In this document: piece after piece, positions 44,357 through 52,988 of the stretch | Layout of the letters: the number at the start of each line of letters is the position of its first letter | Position numbering within the stretch: the first letter of the stretch is position 1 | Assembly (NCBI GenBank): GCA_937951675.1 | Contig: CALFBI010000005.1 | Span: forward strand, 31,014-95,013 | Origin: an uncultured Verrucomicrobiales bacterium | GTDB taxonomy: Bacteria; Verrucomicrobiota; Verrucomicrobiia; Verrucomicrobiales; Akkermansiaceae | Reading direction: 5' to 3' | DNA: 64,000 nucleotides | Position numbers and translations under genes: made by a program | Notes under the pieces: model-generated | The model's database searches: none | Told to the model about the DNA's origin: nothing | Seen by the model: only the letters and a program-made list of their open reading frames with translations

Positions 44357-45166
44357 TTATTTCATCGCTCCAGAAGAAGCCACAGAAGCTTGCTCATTCT
44401 TTTCACGAGCTCGTTTCAGAGCGTTAGCAGATTCCTTTTCAGCCCAAGAGTTATAAGACTTCTCTTTAATGATTTCCATGTAACCCGTCATATTAGCATG
44501 ACCTTCTCCACAGAGCTGAGCGCAAACAACTGAAGTCTCCATCGTCTTAATCGGAGTAAACCACATCGGAATATCTTTCCCCGGAATCGCATCTTGTTGA
44601 GCACGCATTGGGATAATCGCGTAGTTATGAATCACGTCTGTAGAGGTCACTTCGAGAATCGCAGGACGATTCACAGGAAGCTTCAAGACAGGACTCATAA
44701 AATCATCCCATCCATTCGGATCGTTTGGGTCGATGCAAGGATCTCCCACATTCTGAATCAAATGGCGGTCTACTCGTCCAAATTTGCCATCTGATCCCGG
44801 GTAATGGTAATTCCAGGCAAACTGATAACCAATGATACGAACACGTGCTGGGTCGCGCAACTGAACTTCGGCAAAGGTGTCGGTCCGTGCTTGCCACTGA
44901 GGAATCGCTAAGCCCAAGAGGAGAACGGCCTCAATAATGACAACCCCGATTTCAATATGGGTTGAGGTATGAGTTTGAACTCCTGAGTAAGACGCCTTTG
45001 GATTCTTCTTATAATGAAATTTCCATAAAGTATAGAAAAGGAAAAGAGTCCAACCCACGAATAGGGCCAGCATAAAGTATTGAACCACATCGATGGTGTG
45101 GTCGACTCCTCCTCCGTGTTCGGAGAAGCTTTCAGGAAGACCAATGGCTTTAGATGGAGATAACAT
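44357..45166 (-). CDS. coxB: Cytochrome c oxidase subunit II
   Basis: 269 residues. Two membrane helices (about 28-50 and 70-92) precede a periplasmic cupredoxin domain. CuA ligands are visible: H180 in TDVIHNYAI, then C215, C219, H223 and M226 in CAQLCGEGHANM. The Glu that usually contributes a backbone carbonyl between the two Cys (CxELC) is Gln217 here. No C-terminal cytochrome c domain is fused, so electrons must come from the separate cytochromes in the operon. It is the last gene, not the first as in many cox operons. No lipobox is present. Confidence 0.95.
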   Translation of the reverse strand: MLSPSKAIGLPESFSEHGGGVDHTIDVVQYFMLALFVGWTLFLFYTLWKFHYKKNPKASYSGVQTHTSTHIEIGVVIIEAVLLLGLAIPQWQARTDTFAEVQLRDPARVRIIGYQFAWNYHYPGSDGKFGRVDRHLIQNVGDPCIDPNDPNGWDDFMSPVLKLPVNRPAILEVTSTDVIHNYAIIPMRAQQDAIPGKDIPMWFTPIKTMETSVVCAQLCGEGHANMTGYMEIIKEKSYNSWAEKESANALKRAREKNEQASVASSGAMK

Positions 45167-45186
45167 CGTTAAAAGGAAGTAAGATT

Positions 45187-45369
45187 TTAATCGCTGAAGT
45201 TAGGGTCAAAGTGCTCCCGCTCTCTTCGAGCGAGTTTGACAAATAGAAAGATAATGCCCGAGAGCATTGGGACAATAATAAGTAGCATGACGAGAATAGC
45301 CCATCCTGCCGCATCACCTCCAGAAGAGAAGTTACTAATACAGCTTGGGCATGCGAGGATCCAATTCAT
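45187..45369 (-). CDS. Small membrane protein with N-terminal CPSC motif
   Basis: 60 residues. A CxxC motif lies near the N-terminus (ILACPSCISNF, Cys7 and Cys10), followed by one hydrophobic helix (about 22-46) and a charged tail ending REREHFDPNFSD. Similar short CPxC membrane proteins occur beside other alternative-complex-III/caa3 clusters, from memory, but I cannot name the family. It is placed 20 bp upstream of coxB, so a role in oxidase assembly or copper handling is possible but inferred. Confidence 0.6.
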   Translation of the reverse strand: MNWILACPSCISNFSSGGDAAGWAILVMLLIIVPMLSGIIFLFVKLARREREHFDPNFSD

Positions 45370-45373
45370 CAGA

Positions 45374-45580
45374 TTACTTATTTAAAAATTGCTTAGACTT
45401 ACGGTAAAAACTCACTCCATAGATAGGAAGAACAACTGCGGTAAGAGCGGAAACGATCCCGATCACGAAGACCGCGCTGCCTTCTGACTTCCCATCGAGA
45501 AAGAAAACCCACACTGCAACAAGAGCCGCGAGAATGGTCGCGATACTAATGAAGATAAAATGGAATCCGCGGAGTGACAT
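45374..45580 (-). CDS. Small two-helix membrane protein, unknown
   Basis: 68 residues with two hydrophobic stretches (about 5-27 and 36-57) and a basic tail (YRKSKQFLNK). I do not recognise it. It lies between the subunit IV gene and the CPSC protein gene in the cox part of the operon, with gaps of 21 and 4 bp. A minor oxidase subunit or assembly factor is possible; nothing in the sequence proves it. Confidence 0.6.
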   Translation of the reverse strand: MSLRGFHFIFISIATILAALVAVWVFFLDGKSEGSAVFVIGIVSALTAVVLPIYGVSFYRKSKQFLNK

Positions 45581-45601
45581 TTGATGGGTAAATAGAAATG
45601 A

Positions 45602-45949
45602 TTATTTAGGCTCTCCGAGACGAAAACCTTCGAATATAATCGGGTCGATGAATGCTAACTTCGTGATAAAATAGAGGCAAAGCGCCAATACAATCGCGAG
45701 GCCAAATAAGAAGTAAATGAGTTTCTTCTCATGATTAAGGTGCATGAAAATAAACATCACGCAACCCGCTTTAAACGATGCGATTAAGAGGCCTAAAATC
45801 ATATCAGCGGTGTCAAAACCATGTTTCCCAATATCCAGCGCCGGTATGGTCGCCACTGCAACTGTCGCGACCGTCATGCACATCAAGATGAGAAAGACGA
45901 TGATATAATTCTTCTTTGCTTTGTGAATTGCTTCAGGTGAATCAGCCAT
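45602..45949 (-). CDS. coxD: Cytochrome c oxidase subunit IV (caa3 type)
   Basis: 115 residues with three membrane helices (about 14-36, 48-70 and 77-98). IHKAKKNYIIVFLILMCMTV and LLIASFKAGCVMFIFMHLNHEKK match the prokaryotic subunit IV (CtaF/CoxD) group, in which the helix-2 block with FMHL and the following Lys are typical. It is a small accessory subunit of the oxidase and lies right after coxC in the operon. No catalytic role is expected. Confidence 0.85.
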   Translation of the reverse strand: MADSPEAIHKAKKNYIIVFLILMCMTVATVAVATIPALDIGKHGFDTADMILGLLIASFKAGCVMFIFMHLNHEKKLIYFLFGLAIVLALCLYFITKLAFIDPIIFEGFRLGEPK

Positions 45950-45985
45950 TTTAATAAATAGTTCAGGTTATCGATCGCTTTGCGA

Positions 45986-47740
45986 TCACATGAGGTAAAG
46001 GATTGGGAAAAGGAAAATCCAAACGAGATCCACGAAATGCCAGAAAAGGCCTCCCACTTCAACTCGGTTCGCAAGCCAGTCTGGATTAGATTCATACATC
46101 TTACGACCGAAGAACATGTAATAACCAAGCACAATCCCACCGCCAATCACGTGGAGGCCATGAAGGCCTGTAATAGTAAAGTAAAGAGCGTAATAAGTAT
46201 TCCATTTAGGAGTGAAGGTTGAATCAAAACGAACTTCATTCCGAGGAATTGACAGCTCAGGAAAATACTCATTCATCGTCTTATGATTAGGGCCCGTAAA
46301 GCCAGCAACTGGACCAGGACGAAGCTCTTTCATCTCATCGTAAGTCATCGCGCTGATATCCTTCCCCTCTTTCAACGCTTTTCCGTAGGCTACAATCTGT
46401 TGCCAATCGATCCGGTAGTGATCTTTCTCGGTTGGGACTCGCTTAGGATCACCCTTTTGGTAACGACCATGCTCATCATCTTTTTTATAAGCACCATATT
46501 CTTCTAAAAGCTTTTCCTCCAATTTGACCACCATCATTTTATGAACTTCCCAAAGTTGACGTGTATTTTCGTCTTTGAGAACCCAGCTTTTTTCAATGAT
46601 CGTTTCAGGATCCTGCTGACGTTCTTCCGCCTTCATAACCAAGTGCTGGAAATCTAAACCATCAATCGAAATCACCATTGGGCTATCTTGAAGCTCACCT
46701 TGCAGAATCGTGTTATCCTTTAATTTAGATAACGACTCTCCTTCTGTGATCCAAGAAGGCTTAAAGTAAAAAGTCGTTGCCGGCTCCACCTTAAACACCA
46801 AGCTCTTCTTCATCGGAACGAGACGGTCTTTAATCGCTTCTAAGTCGACATCGACTCCGTATTCTTTTTGAATTTGCCAACCTCTGAGATCAGGGTGTTC
46901 AGCTTTTGCCTCTGCCCATTGTTCAGAGAGATTATCACGGCGTAATTTGCCGTTCGCAGTGCGTGCACTTACAAACACAGACTTCGCCCGCTTAATAAGC
47001 GCTTTCGAAAGCTCTTCTCCTTGAGCGCCCACTTGGAGAGGTGACTCGTCTTTATAACTACGTTTCGCTCCGACTTCCTCTTCCAGGTAGATCTTAGAAC
47101 CCGCTGCATGAGCCTGTTCTATGAGTTCATCAACATACTTCCCACTTGCAGAAGTCACATCTACTTCGATTTCAGAAGTTTTGAAAAAGATTTTATTGTG
47201 CTTAAACTCCTTATAGTCAGATCCATGAGAATCGCCTTGAGAATCATCTCCATGATCTGCGCCATGCCCTTTTTCGGCATGATCACCATAATGGTAAACC
47301 TTAGAAACACGCCCTTCTTTATCTATCTTCGCATAGCCTAGATGCCCTTCAACCACCGTGAAGTCAGATAAGCGAGCCGCTTGGTGATTAAACTTCGCTT
47401 TATATTCTAAAGCTTTGAGGCCCATGAAGAAGGCCGCACAAATCAAAGTAATCGCCATGTAAAACTGGAACTGCGACCATTTACGCAATTTCAAAGCCGC
47501 CCACGCGAAAACAACCGTCACCGAAGATATGATCAAAATCACCGTGTTGATGAGACCTGGTAAGACTGGGAGAGTCCTCTCTGGCCATGGGTAATCTGAA
47601 AAAACTCGTAGGAAGATATAACTTGAGAATAAGCCGCCAAAGAGCATGACCTCTGAAGCGAGGAAAAGCCAGATCGCAATCTTAGAGTTACAGAGACCCG
47701 TATCTTTACGGGGTTTGAAAATATATGGAATTTCTACCAT
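45986..47740 (-). CDS. coxC: Cytochrome c oxidase subunit III with large insertion
   Basis: 584 residues, about 350-390 more than a five-helix subunit III. The helices match the family: about 20-45 (SKIAIWLFLASEVMLFGGLF), 60-82, 90-112 (ending GLKALEYKAKF), 515-542 (FTITGLHGLHVIGG) and 558-582 (GLFWHFVDLVWIFLF). Between helices 3 and 4 sits a hydrophilic block, roughly 118-505. The matching loop of standard subunit III is periplasmic. The block contains a His/Asp-rich part (150-181, with six His) and further soluble segments. I do not recognise any domain in it. The reading frame is intact, so it is an insertion rather than a fusion at an end. Confidence 0.9.
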   Translation of the reverse strand: MVEIPYIFKPRKDTGLCNSKIAIWLFLASEVMLFGGLFSSYIFLRVFSDYPWPERTLPVLPGLINTVILIISSVTVVFAWAALKLRKWSQFQFYMAITLICAAFFMGLKALEYKAKFNHQAARLSDFTVVEGHLGYAKIDKEGRVSKVYHYGDHAEKGHGADHGDDSQGDSHGSDYKEFKHNKIFFKTSEIEVDVTSASGKYVDELIEQAHAAGSKIYLEEEVGAKRSYKDESPLQVGAQGEELSKALIKRAKSVFVSARTANGKLRRDNLSEQWAEAKAEHPDLRGWQIQKEYGVDVDLEAIKDRLVPMKKSLVFKVEPATTFYFKPSWITEGESLSKLKDNTILQGELQDSPMVISIDGLDFQHLVMKAEERQQDPETIIEKSWVLKDENTRQLWEVHKMMVVKLEEKLLEEYGAYKKDDEHGRYQKGDPKRVPTEKDHYRIDWQQIVAYGKALKEGKDISAMTYDEMKELRPGPVAGFTGPNHKTMNEYFPELSIPRNEVRFDSTFTPKWNTYYALYFTITGLHGLHVIGGGIVLGYYMFFGRKMYESNPDWLANRVEVGGLFWHFVDLVWIFLFPILYLM

Positions 47741-47784
47741 GATAATTAAAAGGGATAGTCGAGATGAATAATCGAGAAAAAAAG

Positions 47785-49620
47785 TTAGGCGTCAGGAGAA
47801 TCCTTTTTCTTAGGTTCTGCCCACTGAGGATAGAAGTCTTGATCGTGATCAGGACGAGAATATTCGTAAGGGCCCCGGTAAACACTCGGCTCTTCAATAA
47901 AGTTACCGTGTCCTGGAGGAGTTGGAGTAGCCCATTCGAGCGTCGTCGCTTCCCATGGGTTATCGCTTTCCACTTTCTTACCGAATAATCTAGCTCCAAA
48001 GAAATTAATGATGAATGGAATCTGGGCCAAAGCCATAATCCATGCTCCCCATGACATCAGAATATTTAAATCAATGTGCTCGAAGACAGTCGCGCCGAAA
48101 ACATTAACCCCTTCTCCACTCTTATCGAGATAAGCATCTCCTCCATTATACCAACGACGATGGAATCCGGCCATCCCTTGCATGAGCATTGGGAAGAAAA
48201 TAAGATTCATACAAATCAATGACGGCCAAAAATGAAGGTGACCCAAGAAGTTACTCATGTAGCGCCCCGTTATTTTCGGATACCAATAGTAGATTCCGGC
48301 GAAGAGGCCGAAAAGAATCCCCGGAGCAACAACGTAATGGAAATGTCCGATCACGTAGTAAGTATCGTGAAGGTGCATATCTGCAATGTTGAAAGCTAAA
48401 GGAAGACCAGTAAGGCCTCCGATCCCGAACATTGGAAGAAACGCACAGGCCCAGATCATCGGCATCGTAAAACGAATCGACCCACCCCAGAGAGAAATAA
48501 TCAACGAGGTCAAAAGGATCACCGAAGGAATCGAGATCAGAACCGTTGTTGTCTGGAAAAACGTCGAAACGACTGGTCCCATCCCGGTGAGATACATGTG
48601 GTGAGCCCACACGATGAAAGATAAGAACCCTAGCACCAATACTGCATAAACCATTGACCGGTATCCCCAGAGAGGTTTCCTGGTATTAGGTGGAATGATT
48701 TCCGCCACACAAGCAATCGCAGGTAAGAGAAGAACGTAAACTTCAGGATGACCTAAGAACCAGAACAGGTGTTGGAAAAGAAGAGGACTCCCGGAGCCCG
48801 AAACTTCCAGGATCCCATCTGTCTTCGTATAAAGACCACTCGGAAGGAAGAAAGAAGAGCCTGTTAAGCGATCGACAAGTTGCATGATCCCCGCCACTTC
48901 AAGCGGAGGGAAAGCAAGTAAAAGAAGGAACCCTGTTACAAGCATCGCCCAGACAAAGAACGGGAGACGCATCCACGTCATTCCCTTTGCGCGAAGGTTA
49001 ATGATCGTCGTAATGAAATTCACCGAGCCCAATAGAGAAGAGCTAATTAAGAAGACTAAGCCAATCAGCCAAAGGGTTTGTCCGGTGAGCCACTGATTCA
49101 CATATTGGGAATCCGCTATGGCAGCTAGAGGAGAATAATTGGTCCAACCCGACTTCGCGGCTCCAGACTCAAAGAAAAAACTAGCACACATCACCAAACC
49201 ACCGACCGCATAAATCCAGTAACTCATCATGTTGAGTTTCGGAAATGCCATGTCTACGGCACCGATTTGGAGTGGTGTTACGTAGTTGCCAAAAGCACCA
49301 AACCCAAGTGGAACAATCCCGAGGAAAACCATAATCGTTCCATGCATCGCACCGAACATATTATAAGTCTCTCCAGTCACTTTCCCATCTTGAAGCCAAC
49401 GAGCCTTCCACCCGTCTGTGAAAACCCAGCTCATCCAATCTGGAAGAGGCTCATGTGGATAAGCAATGCTCCATCGCATCACCATCATTAAGTAAAAACC
49501 GAAGGCTAAAAATAACAAAGCAGTAATCCCATATTGAATCCCAATCGTCTTATGATCAGTGGAAAACACATACTTGGAAAGGAAGCTCTGCTGATGGTGA
49601 TCGTCGTGGTGCTCGCTCAT
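47785..49620 (-). CDS. coxA: Cytochrome c oxidase subunit I
   Basis: 611 residues, heme-copper oxidase type A1. Ligands are all present: H93 (heme a, GAMHGTIM), H291 with the cross-linking Tyr295 and Glu293 (LGHPEVYVLLLP), H340-H341 (WAHHMYLTG), and H426 (heme a3) and H428 (heme a) in VIGHFHYV. About 12 membrane helices are visible, with a His-rich N-terminal start (SEHHDDHHQQ). It reduces oxygen to water and pumps protons. It is preceded in the operon by a monoheme cytochrome c and followed by coxC. Confidence 0.97.
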   Translation of the reverse strand: MSEHHDDHHQQSFLSKYVFSTDHKTIGIQYGITALLFLAFGFYLMMVMRWSIAYPHEPLPDWMSWVFTDGWKARWLQDGKVTGETYNMFGAMHGTIMVFLGIVPLGFGAFGNYVTPLQIGAVDMAFPKLNMMSYWIYAVGGLVMCASFFFESGAAKSGWTNYSPLAAIADSQYVNQWLTGQTLWLIGLVFLISSSLLGSVNFITTIINLRAKGMTWMRLPFFVWAMLVTGFLLLLAFPPLEVAGIMQLVDRLTGSSFFLPSGLYTKTDGILEVSGSGSPLLFQHLFWFLGHPEVYVLLLPAIACVAEIIPPNTRKPLWGYRSMVYAVLVLGFLSFIVWAHHMYLTGMGPVVSTFFQTTTVLISIPSVILLTSLIISLWGGSIRFTMPMIWACAFLPMFGIGGLTGLPLAFNIADMHLHDTYYVIGHFHYVVAPGILFGLFAGIYYWYPKITGRYMSNFLGHLHFWPSLICMNLIFFPMLMQGMAGFHRRWYNGGDAYLDKSGEGVNVFGATVFEHIDLNILMSWGAWIMALAQIPFIINFFGARLFGKKVESDNPWEATTLEWATPTPPGHGNFIEEPSVYRGPYEYSRPDHDQDFYPQWAEPKKKDSPDA

Positions 49621-49656
49621 CTTAATGATTAAAAAATGTTTCTGGCTGAATATAAC

Positions 49657-50436
49657 TTATTCAGCGCTTTGTTCAACTGGTTCGAAGGATTCAAGGTCAA
49701 CAATCGTCTCGAGCGTAAACTCCGCTCCAGAGATCATCTTATTATGATTAGAAAGAAGTTCGCTTTCGGTGACCTGGCCACCTCCACGGGCTTGACTTGT
49801 AGCCATAGCGTTTTCAGCCATTTCCGGAGAGATCACATCTCCCACTGCATTCCCCATGTTATTACGGAGATAAGTCATAAGAGCAGCGAGATCTTTCGGA
49901 GAAAGGCCATCACTTTGGGCCGGCATCATGCTATTCCAGTCACGCCCCGCGACAGTGATTTTTCCTTTCACTCCATTAAGAATGGCCATTGCGAGAGCTT
50001 CACTATCCCCTGTCACCCATTCAGAGGCAGCTAAAGGAGGGAAATTAGCGCCATCTCCTTTGCCATCTGGTTGGTGACAACCCGCACATTTCGCAGCATA
50101 GATTTTACCTCCCTGACGATTATAAATCGCTAAGACCGGGCCAGAAGTTGCAACTTCTTCCATTCCTCCTGGGGCCTCAGCACGCACATAATCAGGTTTC
50201 ACAAGATCATTATAACCAAGAAACTTACCTCCTTTACCTAAAACGGCTCCAGCAATCATCAATACCACTCCACAAACGAGCATCACCCCGATTGGAAACG
50301 AATCAGATCCTGGATCTAAGACCTCTTGCTCACGTTTTGCCGCAGCACTCACCTGATTCAGGTTGGCATGGGCCTCTGTGACATTGATGTTTTCATCAAG
50401 GTCAGGGCGTTGTGATGATGATTGATGATCAGACAT
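49657..50436 (-). CDS. Membrane-anchored monoheme cytochrome c
   Basis: 259 residues. A cytoplasmic N-terminus with polar repeats is followed by one anchor helix (about 48-68) and a periplasmic domain with CAGCH (117-121), which binds one heme c. DWNSMMPAQ supplies a likely axial Met. The C-terminal 60 residues are acidic and extra to the usual cytochrome c fold. Its place between the CcoO-like gene and coxA suits an electron carrier to CuA of the caa3 oxidase. It starts 4 bp after the upstream stop. Confidence 0.88.
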   Translation of the reverse strand: MSDHQSSSQRPDLDENINVTEAHANLNQVSAAAKREQEVLDPGSDSFPIGVMLVCGVVLMIAGAVLGKGGKFLGYNDLVKPDYVRAEAPGGMEEVATSGPVLAIYNRQGGKIYAAKCAGCHQPDGKGDGANFPPLAASEWVTGDSEALAMAILNGVKGKITVAGRDWNSMMPAQSDGLSPKDLAALMTYLRNNMGNAVGDVISPEMAENAMATSQARGGGQVTESELLSNHNKMISGAEFTLETIVDLESFEPVEQSAE

Positions 50437-50439
50437 GGA

Positions 50440-51129
50440 TTAGCGGCTGTAGTCGATAGATGCAGGAACCTTGTTGTCCTTTTTAAGAGAGAGAAGATAG
50501 CTTACTAAGGCTCGAGCAGACTCCTTCGGAATCAGTTGTTCGCCATCTTTGATAGAATCAACAGAAAGTGCTTCCAGACTCCCCTGTCCCTGCACATCAC
50601 AAGTCCGGAAAAGCTGCGTAGACGAAGGACATACAGACCATGATGTCGTCAACTTATGACGAGGGTTATAAAGATGCATATAAGCCCACTCTTCGGGAGA
50701 AATCTCAGCTTCTTTCGCATATTTTCTAATACGCACCCCTACGTTACTTAAATCTGGTCCGGTTCGAGTCAAACCGATTTGCGCAAATCTCTCACCCGCG
50801 TAATCGTAAACATTTGTCTCACGGCGGGTATCTCCATCTGGGTGGTTCGCATCGCCAGCCCAATCAAGGCGCCAGACATCAGATCCTGCGTAAGTAGGAC
50901 GAACTAATTGACTATGACAGAGGTAGCAACCTTCTGCTCCATAAACTTTAGCCCCATCAAGCACACGACCTGCGCGCTTAGTGGTATAAACTCCTGTTTG
51001 TTCATCGATGTCTTCGACAAATGAAACGGCCTGAGTCTGGCTCATCTTCGCATATGGAACTGCGATGACAAAAAACCAAGGCAAAGCGAAGGTAATTGAA
51101 AGGCCTAGGATGAAATGCTTGAAAGTCAT
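50440..51129 (-). CDS. CcoO-like monoheme cytochrome c
   Basis: 229 residues. One N-terminal membrane helix (about 6-26) is followed by GAEGCYLCHSQLVRPTY, with heme-binding Cys68, Cys71 and His72, and by RTGPDLSNVG and HLYNPRHK. All these match CcoO, the cytochrome subunit of cbb3 oxidases. The Met that usually binds the heme iron in NMPxY is not in place; the aligned sequence is SWSVCPSS with Cys167. A Met at 151 (AYMHLYNPR) might substitute. It follows the CcoN-like gene by 22 bp, the same order as ccoN-ccoO. Confidence 0.85.
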   Translation of the reverse strand: MTFKHFILGLSITFALPWFFVIAVPYAKMSQTQAVSFVEDIDEQTGVYTTKRAGRVLDGAKVYGAEGCYLCHSQLVRPTYAGSDVWRLDWAGDANHPDGDTRRETNVYDYAGERFAQIGLTRTGPDLSNVGVRIRKYAKEAEISPEEWAYMHLYNPRHKLTTSWSVCPSSTQLFRTCDVQGQGSLEALSVDSIKDGEQLIPKESARALVSYLLSLKKDNKVPASIDYSR

Positions 51130-51151
51130 AAAAAGAAAATCAGGTAGTCGT

Positions 51152-52642
51152 TCACGCGTTATCTACAAAACCTTCACCCCCGTGCGGGCTTTCGGCATGA
51201 TGAGAATGAAGAAGCGTTGGGTGTTGGCTTCGACGGCCAAGACGCATCCACATGAGAAGAAGGTGCAAAAGAAAAACAAGGTTCGATACGAAAATAAAGT
51301 GCCAAGCAATCGTTGTGCCTAGAGTGTAAGCATACCCTCGTGTCGCGGCATCCATCCAAGGTTTATCAAAAGCCTCTTGGGCTTCACCTTGTAGAAAACC
51401 ACCGAAAATTGAGCAAAAAACGATTGTAACAACTCCGTAAACAGAAAGCCAAAAATGCCAATTAATGAAACGGCTGGATAACCACTCCCGCACCGTAATC
51501 CTTGGAACAATAAAGTAAATCGCTCCGAAAATAATCATGCTAAATACTCCATAAATGGCGAGAATTTCGTATCCATATCCAGCAATACTGAACTGAGTCT
51601 CTCTCAATCCGTTCGGGGTGTTCAAGGCGATCCCGATCGCACCTAAAACGACAAGAAGAATAGAACCTGCCGCGACAAAGCGAAGAGTCGGACTGTAAGG
51701 AAGCACTTCAGGAGCCTTCTTCATCGTGACTAAGATATTCACCCCAACAGTAATAGCTGGAATCATAAAAAGAATCATTGCCACCATTCCCATATAAGGA
51801 AGGAAATGAGGAATAGGAGCTCCAGCGAGCTTCTGCATTCCAGCCCAAGGCCCGATGACGGCGAGTGCCCAGAATCCAAAGATCGCAAGCTTATAAGAGT
51901 AAATGGCACGACCTGTCACTTTCGGCGTCAAATAATAAGCCGCCCCTACTGCAACAGGGATAAAGAACAAGAAAACAAGCGTCGCTTTAAACCAAGCATT
52001 TACCCCTGCCGTCATGAGAGGATGTCCTTCAAAAACAAACACGAAAAGATGTGAACTCAGGAACACCCAAGGGAACCACAGCATTGCAGCCATTAAATAC
52101 CACTGAGAGATAAAGGTCCGACTCCCGTCGCGGACTTGGAACTGAACCAAAGACCAAACAGCGATCAAGACATAAGAAAGAAGTAAAACAGGCCAAACGC
52201 AGGTTGGAAACTCCATCCACGAAACACCAGTTCCCTTACCAGTGCAAATTCCGATTAAGCCCACTGCAATCGCAAGATTCCAAAGGTGCCCTGCAGTCAA
52301 AATCACTCCTGAGTTCCGGCTTGGCTGGCGTGTTAATCTCGCCATCAGCCAAATCATCACACCAAAAGCAGCTTGTGCCCCCCATCCGTAAAGCAATACA
52401 TTCATATGCGCCGCATAAGCACGCCCTACTGCAAACAATGAAGAATCCTTAAAAAAGTCTGGTAACAGCCCGAAATCAGGATCGTGCTGTTTGATCGATG
52501 CGATCATTCCAAAGAAAATCGAAATTGCTAACCAGACTGCACCACTTGTGAAGAAAAACATCACAGGGTGGCGTAGTGAACGGTCGACCTCCGCACGGAT
52601 GATCGCGTCTTGTTCGTTAGATAAGTTGGTGTCAGTAGCCAT
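51152..52642 (-). CDS. CcoN-like membrane protein lacking oxidase ligands
   Basis: 496 residues from the ATG at 52642; an upstream start at 52723 would overlap the preceding gene. It has about 12 helices and aligns with subunit I of cbb3 oxidases (GRAIYSYKLAIFGFWALAVIGPWAG, IYFIVPRITVREWLSSRFINWHFWLSVYG). His79 (AYAAHMNVLLYG) fits one low-spin heme b ligand. However WWYGHNAV is WFKATLVF (217-224), GPHHLHYT is GMQKLAGA (268-275), and GHVHSG is AGYGYE (354-359). CuB, heme b3 and the second heme b ligands are therefore missing, so oxygen reduction is not possible. It may be a structural or electron-transfer subunit. Confidence 0.88.
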   Translation of the reverse strand: MATDTNLSNEQDAIIRAEVDRSLRHPVMFFFTSGAVWLAISIFFGMIASIKQHDPDFGLLPDFFKDSSLFAVGRAYAAHMNVLLYGWGAQAAFGVMIWLMARLTRQPSRNSGVILTAGHLWNLAIAVGLIGICTGKGTGVSWMEFPTCVWPVLLLSYVLIAVWSLVQFQVRDGSRTFISQWYLMAAMLWFPWVFLSSHLFVFVFEGHPLMTAGVNAWFKATLVFLFFIPVAVGAAYYLTPKVTGRAIYSYKLAIFGFWALAVIGPWAGMQKLAGAPIPHFLPYMGMVAMILFMIPAITVGVNILVTMKKAPEVLPYSPTLRFVAAGSILLVVLGAIGIALNTPNGLRETQFSIAGYGYEILAIYGVFSMIIFGAIYFIVPRITVREWLSSRFINWHFWLSVYGVVTIVFCSIFGGFLQGEAQEAFDKPWMDAATRGYAYTLGTTIAWHFIFVSNLVFLLHLLLMWMRLGRRSQHPTLLHSHHAESPHGGEGFVDNA

Positions 52643-52670
52643 ATGCTTTAGAGACGGAGAAAAAGTGAAA

Positions 52671-52988
52671 TTATTGGTTAAGGCTCGTTGGGCTACCGGG
52701 AACGATAGCCGAAGGATCTGCAACAGCTTGATCCGAGATCATAGATGCCGCAGCTTGTTTGAAAGAGGCTTCGGGTTGCAAATCTTTTAAAACCTCGGCC
52801 TGAGCACTGTCGACTTGCTTCTTGATTTCAAGACGACGCTTTGAATTCACTTCATAAGCTGCATCCTGCTCCCCTTTCGCTAAAAAAGGAGAAGAGAAAA
52901 AGCATACGATTCCAAAGAGGCTAATCAAAAGAAGCCCGAGCAAAAAAGCGCCAAAACGGCGAATAGGATGATCTGTTGGAGATGCCAT
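52671..52988 (-). CDS. Small single-helix membrane protein of the ACIII operon
   Basis: 105 residues. One N-terminal helix (about 12-36, FGAFLLGLLLISLFGIVCFF) is followed by a helical, charged region (AYEVNSKRRLEIKKQVDSAQ) and a Ser/Pro tail, probably on the periplasmic side. It could correspond to the small ActG-like subunit of alternative complex III, which is also poorly conserved, but I cannot confirm that. Its start overlaps the actF stop by 1 bp, which suggests translational coupling with the complex. Confidence 0.65.
   Translation of the reverse strand: MASPTDHPIRRFGAFLLGLLLISLFGIVCFFSSPFLAKGEQDAAYEVNSKRRLEIKKQVDSAQAEVLKDLQPEASFKQAAASMISDQAVADPSAIVPGSPTSLNQ

Noticed and set aside
51152..52642. 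Calling the CcoN-like protein a functional cbb3 oxidase subunit
   Set aside because: CuB and heme b3 histidines are absent at all three expected places.
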